This document shows, in pieces, positions 25,683 through 34,909 of a DNA stretch of 64,000 bases (the stretch's first letter is position 1; the number at the start of each line of letters is the position of its first letter). The translations under genes and the position numbers were made by a program. Where the stretch lies: contig NZ_NPBD01000011.1 in the NCBI RefSeq assembly GCF_002272745.1, positions 62,001-126,000 of the forward strand, read 5' to 3'. This stretch comes from Terribacillus saccharophilus (GTDB lineage: Bacteria > Bacillota > Bacilli > Bacillales > Amphibacillaceae). The notes below the pieces were generated by a model that ran no database searches, had not been told where the DNA came from, and was given only the letters and a program-made list of their open reading frames with translations.

Positions 25683-26651
25683 ATGACGAAGCTATCAACC
25701 TATCATCCGTCAGTCTCGCGGATTATAGATAATATTAATAAAGTGATCATTGGAAAAGAAGAACCAATTGTACTTAGTCTGACTGCACTCCTTGCTGGCG
25801 GTCATGTTTTGCTGGAGGACGTACCGGGTGTCGGTAAAACGATGCTGGTCCGCTCCCTTGCACGTTCAGTTGATTGTGATTTCAAACGTATCCAATTCAC
25901 ACCTGATTTATTGCCATCTGACGTTACAGGTGTTTCTATCTACAATCCAAAAACGCTGGAATTCGAGTTCCGTCCCGGACCGATTTTAGGGAATATCGTG
26001 CTTGCCGATGAGATTAACCGTACCTCTCCAAAGACACAGTCTGCTTTGCTTGAGGCGATGGAGGAGAAAAATATTACTGTAGAGGGGAATGCATTGCCGC
26101 TTGCAGATCCGTTTTTTGTCATGGCAACACAGAACCCTGTCGACTACGAAGGTACGTATTCTCTGCCTGAAGCACAGCTGGATCGCTTCCTTCTCAAGCT
26201 GCGGATGGGGTATCCGAATGCACAAGAGGAAATGCAGATGCTTGATGCTGTTGGTATGAAACATCCAATTAATCGTGTTGAGCCAGTTATGACTAAAGCA
26301 GATTTACTAAAAATGCAGGAAGCGGCAGCCAATGTGTATGTCGCTCCTCAGATACAGCAATATATAGTGGATTTAGCGCAGATATCCCGCAGTCATCCGG
26401 ATGTTTATTTAGGACTTAGCCCGCGCGGATCCATTGCTATGATGCGGGCAGCGAAGGCTTATGCTTATATTCATAATCGCGACTATTGTTTACCGGATGA
26501 TGTGCAAGTTTTGGCGCCTTTTGTACTTGGTCACCGAATTTTAATCCGTTCAGAAGCACGCTACGATGGCCTGACACCTGAAAGATTGGTCCACCGTTTG
26601 CTGGGAGCAGTGGACGTACCTGTAGAGAGGGAATCTGTACATGAAAGGTAA
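25683..26651 (+). CDS. yeaC: MoxR-family AAA+ ATPase (YeaC)
   Basis: 322 aa from ATG 25683 with GAAGGGAATG upstream; an open frame from 25638 adds residues without an SD. Walker A (EDVPGVGKTML, about 40-50), Walker B (IVLADEIN, about 103-110) and the ATQNPVDYEGTY sensor motif are visible. MoxR ATPases act as chaperones for partner proteins, commonly with DUF58/VWA proteins. It overlaps the DUF58 gene by 11 bp, and the order matches B. subtilis yeaC-yeaD-yebA-guaA. Confidence 0.92.
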   Translation: MTKLSTYHPSVSRIIDNINKVIIGKEEPIVLSLTALLAGGHVLLEDVPGVGKTMLVRSLARSVDCDFKRIQFTPDLLPSDVTGVSIYNPKTLEFEFRPGPILGNIVLADEINRTSPKTQSALLEAMEEKNITVEGNALPLADPFFVMATQNPVDYEGTYSLPEAQLDRFLLKLRMGYPNAQEEMQMLDAVGMKHPINRVEPVMTKADLLKMQEAAANVYVAPQIQQYIVDLAQISRSHPDVYLGLSPRGSIAMMRAAKAYAYIHNRDYCLPDDVQVLAPFVLGHRILIRSEARYDGLTPERLVHRLLGAVDVPVERESVHER

Positions 26652-27885
26652 GTTCCGCTTTGCCTTTAGGCTCGGAGGCATCGTCTTGCTGGCTGCCATC
26701 TTATTCTGTTACAGCATGTTCCAAGGCGGTTTTGTCAGCTGGTTTCTGTTTTATGCTTTTCTTCCAATTCTGCTTTATGTGCTGCTGGTGCTGTGCTACC
26801 CGCTTGCTAGCTGGAAGGTGAATCGTACGCTTTCCAAAACATATATCAGGAGCGGTGGAGAAGTGACTGTTGAAGTCAGCTTGACCCGCCGTTTTCCCTT
26901 CCCGCTTGTATATTTGGAAATGGAAGATCTTTATGACCGATCTCTGCTGAAAGTAAGCCGACCAGACGGAACACTGCAGATTGGCCAATCGCGTCAGCCG
27001 AAGCAGCATATTCTATTTCCCTGGTTTCGGAGGAATATTAAAATCCAATATGTGCTGGACAGGCTTCCACGAGGGGAGCATAGCTTCTATCAAATTCGTC
27101 TGCGTACTGGCGACCCGTTTCAGCTGGTCGAAAAAGAAGTGGTTTTTGAAGTCTTACAGAAGCTGCATGTTTATCCAGCTGAAAGGGAGGTTACAGTTGG
27201 GAATCCGCAAAGCGTCTTTGAAGAAGGTGCTGCTGTTGCCTATGCTCCGCGTTCAAAGCAGACTAGCGTTGTTTCAGGTATTCGGGAGTACACCCCGGGT
27301 GACCGGTTCAGCTGGATAGACTGGAAAGCATCTGCCAGAAAACAAGATATGATGACGAAAGAATTTGAACAGGAAAAGAGTGCGGATGTACTCGTGGCGT
27401 TCGACAGAAGGGGAGCAAGGCAGGCAGAAGATCTTTTTGAATATAGCGTCGTCATTGCTTTTTCTGTCTACCAGAAGCTGAAAAGCAGAAATGAGCAAGT
27501 CGGCTTCATGAGCATCGGCAATTCAGCTAAGTGGCTGCCAGCCGCAATGGGCAGTGCTCAGCTTCAGCGTGTGCAGCAGTATTTGACTACTGTGAAACAG
27601 GAGCAGGAACAGCCGCGGTTACACGCTTTAGCAGCAGAACTGTCCCGACAGCCTAAAGGTTCAACAGTTTATTATGTAACAACGGATTTGGACAGTCGGG
27701 AGCTGGCAGTGCTCCGCAAATTAAGGCAAAGCGGTTATATACTGACCGTTTTATACATCTGTCGTCATGCAGAAGTTGGAACAAAGGAAAAGAACCTAAT
27801 ACGGGAAGTTCGACAGCTTGGTCATCAGATGGATATCTATCCGATACAGCAAACGGTACAAACGGAGGTTCAGCGAAATGCGTAG
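26641..27885 (+). CDS. yeaD: DUF58-domain protein (YeaD)
   Basis: 414 aa. Two N-terminal TM segments (about 8-28 and 32-52) are followed by a soluble region with the DUF58 signature REYTPGDRFSWIDWKASAR near residue 218-236 (quoted by part). A VWA-like continuation contains DVLVAFDRRG. DUF58 proteins work with MoxR ATPases and transglutaminase partners. It is translationally coupled on both sides (11 bp and 8 bp overlaps). Confidence 0.9.
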   Translation: MKGKFRFAFRLGGIVLLAAILFCYSMFQGGFVSWFLFYAFLPILLYVLLVLCYPLASWKVNRTLSKTYIRSGGEVTVEVSLTRRFPFPLVYLEMEDLYDRSLLKVSRPDGTLQIGQSRQPKQHILFPWFRRNIKIQYVLDRLPRGEHSFYQIRLRTGDPFQLVEKEVVFEVLQKLHVYPAEREVTVGNPQSVFEEGAAVAYAPRSKQTSVVSGIREYTPGDRFSWIDWKASARKQDMMTKEFEQEKSADVLVAFDRRGARQAEDLFEYSVVIAFSVYQKLKSRNEQVGFMSIGNSAKWLPAAMGSAQLQRVQQYLTTVKQEQEQPRLHALAAELSRQPKGSTVYYVTTDLDSRELAVLRKLRQSGYILTVLYICRHAEVGTKEKNLIREVRQLGHQMDIYPIQQTVQTEVQRNA

Positions 27886-30067
27886 AAAAATCGGTCAAAT
27901 ACAGTGGCTGCGTTATCTTATCTTTGTTTGTGGATTCCTCTTGTTTTGGGAATGGCTCCGTCCGCTTGATCAGATTAGCGATACAGGCAATTTGCCCATC
28001 TTCGTTGTGTTCACAGCGATCTGCTTCCTGCTGTCCGCGCTTAAACTGCGCTGGTGGGTCAGCTTTTTGCTGAAGTTTGTTTTAATGTTAATAGTTCTTC
28101 AAGTTTTTCTTATACAGGAAAACTTAATATCCGGAAGCTGGTTCACGTTTATCCTAACGGAGCTGCAAAATAATCTTCAATTCCTGTTTACTGGTGACTT
28201 TGTCTCGCTGACACCATTTTTTAGAACGTTACTATTTTTGACTTTGCTTTGGCTGATGAGCTATTTGCTCTATTACTGGTTCATTGTAGCCAATCGTATT
28301 TTCTTCTTTATTATTATGACTTTCCTTTACATCGGGATTCTTGATACATTTACCCCTTACGATGGCAGCGGAGCAATTGTCCGTGTCTTTCTTATCAGTT
28401 TTTTTGCGATGGGGATTTCTACCTTTGCAAGACTTTATCAAGGCAGAGAAAAACGGAAGTTTCCGAAGCAAGTGCTGCTTTGGAGCATCCCGCTACTTTC
28501 CATACTTGCTGTTTCCGCTGCAGTAGGCTATGCAGCACCGAAGCTGCCGCCACAATGGGCTGACCCTGTGCCATTTATCCAAACGATGTCAGATAACAAC
28601 AATGAAAATGAAGGGGAAGGCGGCATCCAAAAAGTAGGCTACGGAGAAAATGATTCCCGTCTTGGAGGTCCGTTTGTTCAGGATAATTCAATCGCATTCT
28701 GGGCAGCGACAGAAGCGAGTGGTTATTGGCGTGTTGACAGTAAGGATGTGTATACAGGCAAAGGCTGGGAACGTTCAAGGGATGCAGAACCGCAAAGCTT
28801 CCAAAGCGGAGACCAGGTCGGTATTGATCTCTACACAGAAAATGTAGCCACTGAAGCGCGGGAAGCAATTGTCTATCCAAGTCAAAATCAAGTACTGGAC
28901 AGGCTCGTATATCCATATGGTGTGCAGACATTTTTCAGCGGGCAGGTAGGAGCTGCTGTCGATTCTGATTTCGGTGTCGTAGAAACATTTAATCGTGCGC
29001 AATATCCAGATGAGAATTACACGATAGCCTTTGAAGAACCACAGTATAATATCGATGATCTACGCAATGATTCAGAGTTGGATGATGACAATACCCATTA
29101 CCGCTATACGCAGCTGCCTGAATATTTGCCGGAGCGTGTCCGTGAATTAGCCGACGAAATCACTTCTTCTGCCGATACACGGTATGATAAGGCAAAGGCA
29201 GTGGAACAATATTTCAATCAAAATGGCTTCCAATACCAGACACAGGATATTCCTGTACCAGAAGATGATCAGGATTATGTTGATCAATTTCTATTTGAAA
29301 GCAAAATCGGCTATTGTGATAACTTCTCGTCTGCAATGGTTGTACTGTTACGAGCAGCAGATATACCCGCGCGCTGGGTGAAAGGGTTCACGGCAGGACA
29401 GCCTGGGTCGAACCCAAGTGTATCTACTCCTGATGGTATGTCCTCTTATCTCGTTACGAACGGAAATGCTCATTCATGGGTAGAGGTGTATTTCCCGGAA
29501 ACTGGTTGGGTTCCATTTGAACCAACTCAAGGATTTGCAAACCCAGCGGAGTTTACTAGCGAAGAAGATGAGGCGCCAGAGACTCCGGAAGCAGAAACAG
29601 AAACGCCAGAAGAAGAACAAAGCCCGGCTCCAGAGCAGCCAGAAGAGCAGCAGCAGGAAGAAGAACAGGTGGCAGATAGTCAAACGGATAGCAATTCAGT
29701 TCATCCACTGTATTGGATTATTCCGTCGGCAGTACTTCTTATAGCAGCACTCGCCCTGTATGTCACTCGCTACAAATGGCTGACAGCATATTACATTCGA
29801 AAATACCGGAATGAGCGATCTGAGGAGACGTATGAAAAAGCCTATCATTATTTACTGCGCCTGCTGGCACATAAGGGCTTCAAACGTCATTCTGGTCAGA
29901 CGCTCAGGGAATATGCCATTACAATTGATCGGGAATTTGGCAATAAACAGATGTCTGAACTGACGAGCGAATACGAAAGAATCTTGTACCGAAACGAAAA
30001 AAGCGCGCCTGCATGGATAAATGCTGTCGAATTGTGGGAAAATTTAATTAAACAAGCGGCATCTTGA
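27878..30067 (+). CDS. yebA: transglutaminase-like membrane protein (YebA/TgpA type)
   Basis: 729 aa from ATG 27878 (SD CGGAGG). The N-terminus has about six TM helices (residues 10-215), then an extracytoplasmic region with a transglutaminase-like core. Cys near residue 485 (KIGYCDNFSSAMVVLLRAA) and His near 530 (NAHSWVEVYFP) are the catalytic pair, with EPT where many have DPT. A Glu/Pro/Gln-rich linker (about 570-605), one TM (about 615-635) and a cytoplasmic C-terminal domain follow. Partner of the MoxR and DUF58 proteins; substrate unknown. Confidence 0.9.
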   Translation: MRRKIGQIQWLRYLIFVCGFLLFWEWLRPLDQISDTGNLPIFVVFTAICFLLSALKLRWWVSFLLKFVLMLIVLQVFLIQENLISGSWFTFILTELQNNLQFLFTGDFVSLTPFFRTLLFLTLLWLMSYLLYYWFIVANRIFFFIIMTFLYIGILDTFTPYDGSGAIVRVFLISFFAMGISTFARLYQGREKRKFPKQVLLWSIPLLSILAVSAAVGYAAPKLPPQWADPVPFIQTMSDNNNENEGEGGIQKVGYGENDSRLGGPFVQDNSIAFWAATEASGYWRVDSKDVYTGKGWERSRDAEPQSFQSGDQVGIDLYTENVATEAREAIVYPSQNQVLDRLVYPYGVQTFFSGQVGAAVDSDFGVVETFNRAQYPDENYTIAFEEPQYNIDDLRNDSELDDDNTHYRYTQLPEYLPERVRELADEITSSADTRYDKAKAVEQYFNQNGFQYQTQDIPVPEDDQDYVDQFLFESKIGYCDNFSSAMVVLLRAADIPARWVKGFTAGQPGSNPSVSTPDGMSSYLVTNGNAHSWVEVYFPETGWVPFEPTQGFANPAEFTSEEDEAPETPEAETETPEEEQSPAPEQPEEQQQEEEQVADSQTDSNSVHPLYWIIPSAVLLIAALALYVTRYKWLTAYYIRKYRNERSEETYEKAYHYLLRLLAHKGFKRHSGQTLREYAITIDREFGNKQMSELTSEYERILYRNEKSAPAWINAVELWENLIKQAAS

Positions 30068-30298
30068 CCCATTTTGGGCACATTGATAGAATAAGAGGCA
30101 ATAAGCACCTTCAGAAGGACGCAGTACAATGCTGCTGACGATTGTGAAGGCTTGAGCCGACAACGTTACTTTTGCTGGATTCCGCCTTAAACACGGCGCG
30201 GATTCAGCTTCTGTTTTTTCAAGACGTGATAAAGGTAAAATGTGGTGCATGCACCCGACCTGCTTATATCTAGAGAATAATGAAGGAGTGGACAGACT
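30068..30298 (+). promoter_or_regulatory. guaA leader region with terminator-like hairpin
   Basis: 231 bp without a gene between yebA and guaA. A stem GCTGGATTCCGCC / GGCGCGGATTCAGC (30174-30186 and 30195-30208, with G-U pairs and one bulge) is followed by a T6 run (30214-30219), as in a terminator or attenuator. Upstream there is a smaller hairpin (GCAGTACAATGCTGC, about 30121-30135). Downstream is the perfect palindrome GGTGCATGCACC (30244-30255). Whether this is only the yebA terminator or a purine-responsive leader cannot be decided by eye. Confidence 0.5.
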
Positions 30299-31837
30299 TT
30301 GGATATCGATACAGATATGATATTGGTACTGGACTTTGGCAGCCAGTACAATCAATTGATCACAAGAAGGATCCGGGAGTTCGGTGTATACAGCGAATTA
30401 CATTCCCACAAACTGACAGCAGATGAGATTCGTAAGATGAACCCGAAAGGAATCATCCTTTCCGGTGGACCGCACAGTGTATATGACGAAAATAGCTTCC
30501 GCTGTGACGAAGAACTCTTCGAACTAGGAATTCCAGTATTGGGTATCTGCTACGGTATGCAGCTAATGACGCAGCATTTCGGCGGAAACGTTCAGCGTGC
30601 TGACAGCCGGGAATACGGCCGTGCGGAGATTACATTGACAAACCCGTCTGTCATCTTTAAAGATTCACCGGAAAAACAGCTAGTCTGGATGAGCCATGGT
30701 GATAAAGTATTGGATCCAGCACCAGGCTTCAGCGTCGATGCGACAAGCCCGTCCACCCCAGTTGCTGCCATCAGCAACAAGGAACGTAACCTTTATGGTG
30801 TTCAGTACCACCCTGAAGTGCGCCATTCCGAGTACGGAAACCATATGCTGAAGCAGTTCGTTTTCGACGTCTGCCATGCAAAAGCGGAATGGACAATGGA
30901 AAACTTCATCGAAATGGAAACAGAAAAAATCCGCCAGCAAGTCGGCGATAAAAACGTTCTTTGCGCATTGAGCGGCGGTGTAGATTCTTCCGTAGTAGCT
31001 GCCCTTATCCACAAAGCAATCGGCGATCAGCTGACATGTATTTTTGTGGACCATGGTTTGCTTCGTAAAAACGAAGGTGCAATGGTTGAGAAAACATTCC
31101 GTGACCAGTTCAAAATCAATTTGGTTGCTGTTCATGCACAGGATCGTTTCTTGGGCAAATTAGAAGGAGTCTCTGATCCGGAAGAAAAACGTAAAATCAT
31201 CGGAAATGAGTTCATCTATGTATTTGATGATGAAGCATCCAAGCTTGAAAACATGGACTTCCTTGCACAAGGTACACTGTATACGGATATCGTAGAAAGT
31301 GGTACAGAAACAGCACAGACAATCAAATCCCACCATAACGTGGGCGGACTGCCAGAAGATATGCAGTTCGAATTGATCGAACCATTGAAAACATTGTTCA
31401 AAGATGAAGTACGTGAACTAGGAACTGAGCTTGGTTTGCCGGATGCAATCGTTCACCGTCAGCCATTCCCAGGTCCTGGACTAGCAATTCGTGTTATCGG
31501 TGAGATTACAGAAGAAAAGCTGGAAATCGTACGTGAATCCGATGCAATCCTGCATGAGGAAATTGCGAAAGCTGGCCTTGAACGTGATATCTGGCAGTAC
31601 TTCACTGTCCTTCCAGGATTCAAGAGCGTCGGTGTAATGGGAGATGCTCGTACGTATGACTACACGCTAGGAATTCGTGCGGTAACTTCTATTGATGGTA
31701 TGACGTCCGACTGGGCTCGTATCCCTTGGGATGTATTGGAGCGTATCTCTGTACGCTTCGTCAACGAAGTAAAACATGTAAACCGCGTCGTGTATGACGT
31801 TACGAGTAAGCCACCAGCAACAATCGAGTGGGAATAA
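30299..31837 (+). CDS. guaA: GMP synthase (glutamine-hydrolysing)
   Basis: 512 aa from TTG 30299 behind AAGGAGTGGACAG. It converts XMP, ATP and glutamine to GMP. The class I glutamine amidotransferase domain (about 1-195) has Cys84 ([10 protein letters not shown]) and the His-Pro-Glu of the triad ([10 protein letters not shown]). The ATP-pyrophosphatase domain has the P-loop LSGGVDSSV, and the dimerisation domain ends with the invariant KPPATIEWE. The second IMP-to-GMP enzyme, GuaB, is not in the window. Confidence 0.97.
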   Translation: MDIDTDMILVLDFGSQYNQLITRRIREFGVYSELHSHKLTADEIRKMNPKGIILSGGPHSVYDENSFRCDEELFELGIPVLGICYGMQLMTQHFGGNVQRADSREYGRAEITLTNPSVIFKDSPEKQLVWMSHGDKVLDPAPGFSVDATSPSTPVAAISNKERNLYGVQYHPEVRHSEYGNHMLKQFVFDVCHAKAEWTMENFIEMETEKIRQQVGDKNVLCALSGGVDSSVVAALIHKAIGDQLTCIFVDHGLLRKNEGAMVEKTFRDQFKINLVAVHAQDRFLGKLEGVSDPEEKRKIIGNEFIYVFDDEASKLENMDFLAQGTLYTDIVESGTETAQTIKSHHNVGGLPEDMQFELIEPLKTLFKDEVRELGTELGLPDAIVHRQPFPGPGLAIRVIGEITEEKLEIVRESDAILHEEIAKAGLERDIWQYFTVLPGFKSVGVMGDARTYDYTLGIRAVTSIDGMTSDWARIPWDVLERISVRFVNEVKHVNRVVYDVTSKPPATIEWE

Positions 31838-31880
31838 AAAAAGAGGCCATGCTATCAATCAGATAGCATGGCCTCTTTTT
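31836..31880. terminator. convergent terminator of guaA
   Basis: AAGAGGCCATGCTATC-AATCA-GATAGCATGGCCTCTT with A5 and T5 flanks, a perfect long stem. The stop codon of the minus-strand gene (31855-31857) lies inside it. Confidence 0.93.
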
Positions 31881-32907
31881 GTACGAGCAGATGAGTTTTA
31901 CTTGATTGTGGGTCATAAACAAGCTCGTGTATGGACAGCAGTTCGTACAGATAGATACTTTCAATCGGGAAGTAACCATCTGACGGATCCTTCGGCATAT
32001 CGATGCTCCATAATAACTGGAACAAGTCATGAATCTGCTTTTCGTCTGACACTTGATCTTCCTTCATCCAATGTGACAGCCTCTCTTGAATTGCTTCAGC
32101 TGCGGCAGTGAGGCAGTTTTGCTGTTCTGTATTCCAATGCAGCTGCTTGCCACTTCGCCCGGCGTGAATCAAATTCCAAAGATGGTAGTGGATTAGCTTT
32201 AGCTTCTGAGTTAGGACAGCCTCTTTATCCAGTACCGCTTTTGCGTTTGAATTGGGGAGATGATAACGTATTTCCAGCTGCTGGTGCTGCACATACTGTT
32301 CCAAGAGCAGCCGTTCGTCTGTCAGTTGGCGAAATGATGCTGTTAAACTGTGGACTGGCTGGTCTCCTTGTGTTTTCCAGATCCTTATATCAACGAAAGC
32401 ATGAAGCAGCTCATTCGTATGCGAAATAACTAAATCTAGCTGCTGACGCGATTTCTTAAAGTAATCTGGCGGCAGGATAAGCATATTGACTAATGTAGAA
32501 ATAATAATTCCGATGATGCTTCCGCCGAGCCGTGCCCAGAAATCTGCCCATAAACTTGTATGTTCCACATCGATCATAGCAACTGCTGTAATTGTCGCTA
32601 CAATCAAACCTGCATGGAGCTTTAGTTTATAGCAGACCAGAATCGTCAAAAAAGCCGCTGCCGTGTAGGTCAGCGGAGAAGCTCCGAATAAATAGATCGA
32701 AAGAACGGAAAATGCTGCTCCGACCATACTGGCTGGTAAACGAATAAGTCCTTTTTGTATAGATGCATGAATTGTCGGCTCAATCGTTACGATAGCGGCA
32801 ATTACCGCAAAAGCCGGAGATATGTGTACAATTTCACAAATTAATGCAGTAAAAAACACAGCAATCCCTGTCTTGATGACACGGCTGCCGATGAAAAACT
32901 TTTTCAC
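31855..32907 (-). CDS. aromatic acid exporter (ArAE/DUF939) family protein
   Basis: 350 aa. Six hydrophobic segments in the first about 150 residues (starting FFIGSRVIKTGIAVFFTALI) are followed by a soluble, helical C-terminal domain of about 190 residues. This 6-TM plus cytoplasmic domain layout is that of the ArAE_1 (DUF939) family, as in B. subtilis YgaE/YqjA. Possibly an exporter of small aromatic or anionic compounds; substrate unknown. ATG at 32907. It is convergent with guaA and ends in the shared terminator. Confidence 0.82.
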   Translation of the reverse strand: MKKFFIGSRVIKTGIAVFFTALICEIVHISPAFAVIAAIVTIEPTIHASIQKGLIRLPASMVGAAFSVLSIYLFGASPLTYTAAAFLTILVCYKLKLHAGLIVATITAVAMIDVEHTSLWADFWARLGGSIIGIIISTLVNMLILPPDYFKKSRQQLDLVISHTNELLHAFVDIRIWKTQGDQPVHSLTASFRQLTDERLLLEQYVQHQQLEIRYHLPNSNAKAVLDKEAVLTQKLKLIHYHLWNLIHAGRSGKQLHWNTEQQNCLTAAAEAIQERLSHWMKEDQVSDEKQIHDLFQLLWSIDMPKDPSDGYFPIESIYLYELLSIHELVYDPQSSKTHLLVQKEAMLSD

Positions 32908-33084
32908 TTTATGTCAACACCTTTGATGTAGCGTGTTTACATTATAAAGTGAATAAAGCAGACAGGCAATGGTTGTAACTGGAAGACTTATAGGGCTTGA
33001 AGCATGATTATTGACGTGATGGTATAAACGCCGTGTGTTTCGGGTAAAAGAAGAAAACTTGGACCGGAAATACAGGGGGTAGCC

Positions 33085-34599
33085 ATGTTAATCAATCTAA
33101 TGAAACAGAATAAAGTTAATTTCAAGCGTATTTACGGTACTTCCAGTACTATTGCTAATAGTGTCCGATTTGATTCCCGTTACGTAACGAAACATGATGT
33201 TTTCGTTTGTATCCAAGGGGATAACCATGATGGGCACGCTTTCATAGAGGATAGCATTGCACAAGGTGCTTCTATCATTGTAGGAACAAATGAAGATCTG
33301 CTGAAATCCTATTATCGCCAGTATGAGGATTGTACCTTCCTTGTTGTAGAGGATGCCCGGCTGGCGATGGCACAGTTGGCAGTGCTGCTATCAGATGAGG
33401 CTTGGACAAAGCTTGTTACAGTTGCTGTCACCGGAACAAATGGGAAGACGACAGTAGCGGCGTATGTCCGTTCCTTGTTGAATCAGCTCCAGCTTCGGAC
33501 AACGTCAATTGGAACATGCGGTATTGTTACGTCCAAAGAGAAGCTCGACTTCTTTAAAAGCACGCCTACTACGCCTGAATCTGCTGATTTGCATGCGCTT
33601 TTCAAATTGCTGGAATCGGAGGGCGAAAAAGCGGTAGTTATGGAGGCAACGTCTATTGCATTGGATCAGAAGCGTACGGCAGCCATGACATTTGATGTTG
33701 CAATTCATACAAATTTATCTCCAGAGCACTTGGAATACCATGAAACAATGGATAATTACAAGCAGGCGAAGATGAAATTGTTTGAGCAAGCCGCTACTGC
33801 AATCGTAAATATCGACGACGAAGGAATGGCGCAGGATATTCTGGATACGTTCGAAGGGAAGCTGCTGACATATAGTCTTAAGAAAAATAGCGAGGCAGAT
33901 TTGATTGCATCAAATCTTCAGACAGATGCGCATGGTATCCAATTTGAGCTTTATACAAATGGAAAAACATATACGATTCGTGCACCGATTTATGGTGCGT
34001 ACAACGTGTCTAATCTTCTTGCTGCAGTTGGAACAGCAATGCATCTTGGTTACGATTTGGAATCAATCGTGGATGTCTTAGTTACAATGGAGAATCCTGA
34101 AGGGCGTTTTGAAGTAATCGAACAGTACGGCAGCAGGAAAATTATTCTTGATTATGCCCACACTCCAGCTGCATTGGATCAGTTATTAACAGCGGTGAAT
34201 GCTATTCCGCATCGTCGCTTGATCGTAATGATATTGGGAGTCGGCATAAGGGATTTCGGGAAGATGCCGAAAATGGCGCAGACAATTGAGGGAAGAGCAG
34301 ATGAGATTGTTGTGTCTGTTGATCATCCAGGTCATCATGATCCAAAAAACATCATCGATGCGGTATGTAAGGGTTTTAGTGACCGCGTGCAGAATGTGTC
34401 CACGGCACAGACGAGAGCCAAAGCTGTCTGTCTTGCGCTCGATCTGAGTCGGGAAGGAGATATTGTCCTGCTTACAGGCGGACAAATCAATGGTGCACAG
34501 TTCGTCAGAGGAAAGGCTATTCCGCATTCTGACCACGCAATTATTCAATCATATTTCGAAGAACAAAATGCAGAAAAGGTACAATCCACTATCAGCTGA
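33085..34599 (+). CDS. MurE-like Mur ligase with altered substrate motif
   Basis: 504 aa. N-terminal UDP-binding domain (FDSRYVTKHDVFVCIQGD), central ATPase with P-loop TGTNGKTT (residues 116-123), the TPTTPESADLH motif and the carbamylated-lysine region YKQAKMKLF, and a C-terminal ligase domain. True meso-DAP-adding MurE has DNPR and GKGHE at the amino-acid site; here these are DHPG (413-416) and GGQIN (465-469). It lies outside the cell-wall cluster, next to pbuG. So it is a Mur ligase paralogue adding something other than meso-DAP, or acting in another pathway. SD AGGGGG precedes ATG 33085. Confidence 0.8.
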   Translation: MLINLMKQNKVNFKRIYGTSSTIANSVRFDSRYVTKHDVFVCIQGDNHDGHAFIEDSIAQGASIIVGTNEDLLKSYYRQYEDCTFLVVEDARLAMAQLAVLLSDEAWTKLVTVAVTGTNGKTTVAAYVRSLLNQLQLRTTSIGTCGIVTSKEKLDFFKSTPTTPESADLHALFKLLESEGEKAVVMEATSIALDQKRTAAMTFDVAIHTNLSPEHLEYHETMDNYKQAKMKLFEQAATAIVNIDDEGMAQDILDTFEGKLLTYSLKKNSEADLIASNLQTDAHGIQFELYTNGKTYTIRAPIYGAYNVSNLLAAVGTAMHLGYDLESIVDVLVTMENPEGRFEVIEQYGSRKIILDYAHTPAALDQLLTAVNAIPHRRLIVMILGVGIRDFGKMPKMAQTIEGRADEIVVSVDHPGHHDPKNIIDAVCKGFSDRVQNVSTAQTRAKAVCLALDLSREGDIVLLTGGQINGAQFVRGKAIPHSDHAIIQSYFEEQNAEKVQSTIS

Positions 34600-34653
34600 A
34601 TAAGTTGGAAACGATTACTAATACTATTCTTAGGTACATTTACCGAAAAAACA

Positions 34654-34683
34654 TTGACGAAGCAGGCAAAATGCTTTTATAGT
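34654..34683 (+). promoter_or_regulatory. sigma-A promoter of pbuG
   Basis: TTGACG (34654-34659), 18-bp spacer, TATAGT (34678-34683), about 32 bp before the riboswitch aptamer. Confidence 0.65.
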
Positions 34684-34715
34684 GAAAGAGTATTAATACT
34701 ATATATTTTCGTCTT

Positions 34716-34860
34716 CGTATAATTTTGGGAATATGGCCCATGAGTTTCTACCAGGTTACCGTCATTAACCTGACTACGCTGACATTTCGATCTGAGTTAC
34801 ATACGCAGATGTGGTGTAGATAGGAAACGCTTCTTGCTCTTAGGGCAGAAGTGTTTTTTA
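34716..34860 (+). promoter_or_regulatory. guanine-class purine riboswitch with terminator (pbuG)
   Basis: Aptamer about 34716-34778 with the conserved core GGAATATGGCCCATGAG, TTTCTACC and the P3 arms CAGGTTA/TAACCTG. P1 pairs CGTA (34716-34719) with TACG (34775-34778). The J3/1 nucleotide that selects the ligand is C (GACTACG), so guanine or hypoxanthine rather than adenine. A terminator ACGCTTCTTGC / GCAGAAGTGT with T run lies at about 34827-34860. Ligand binding should stop transcription of the permease gene. Confidence 0.92.
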
Positions 34861-34909
34861 TTTGAAAGCTTATCCTGCCCAATCGAAGCAACAGGAGGAG
34901 TAACAAGTT

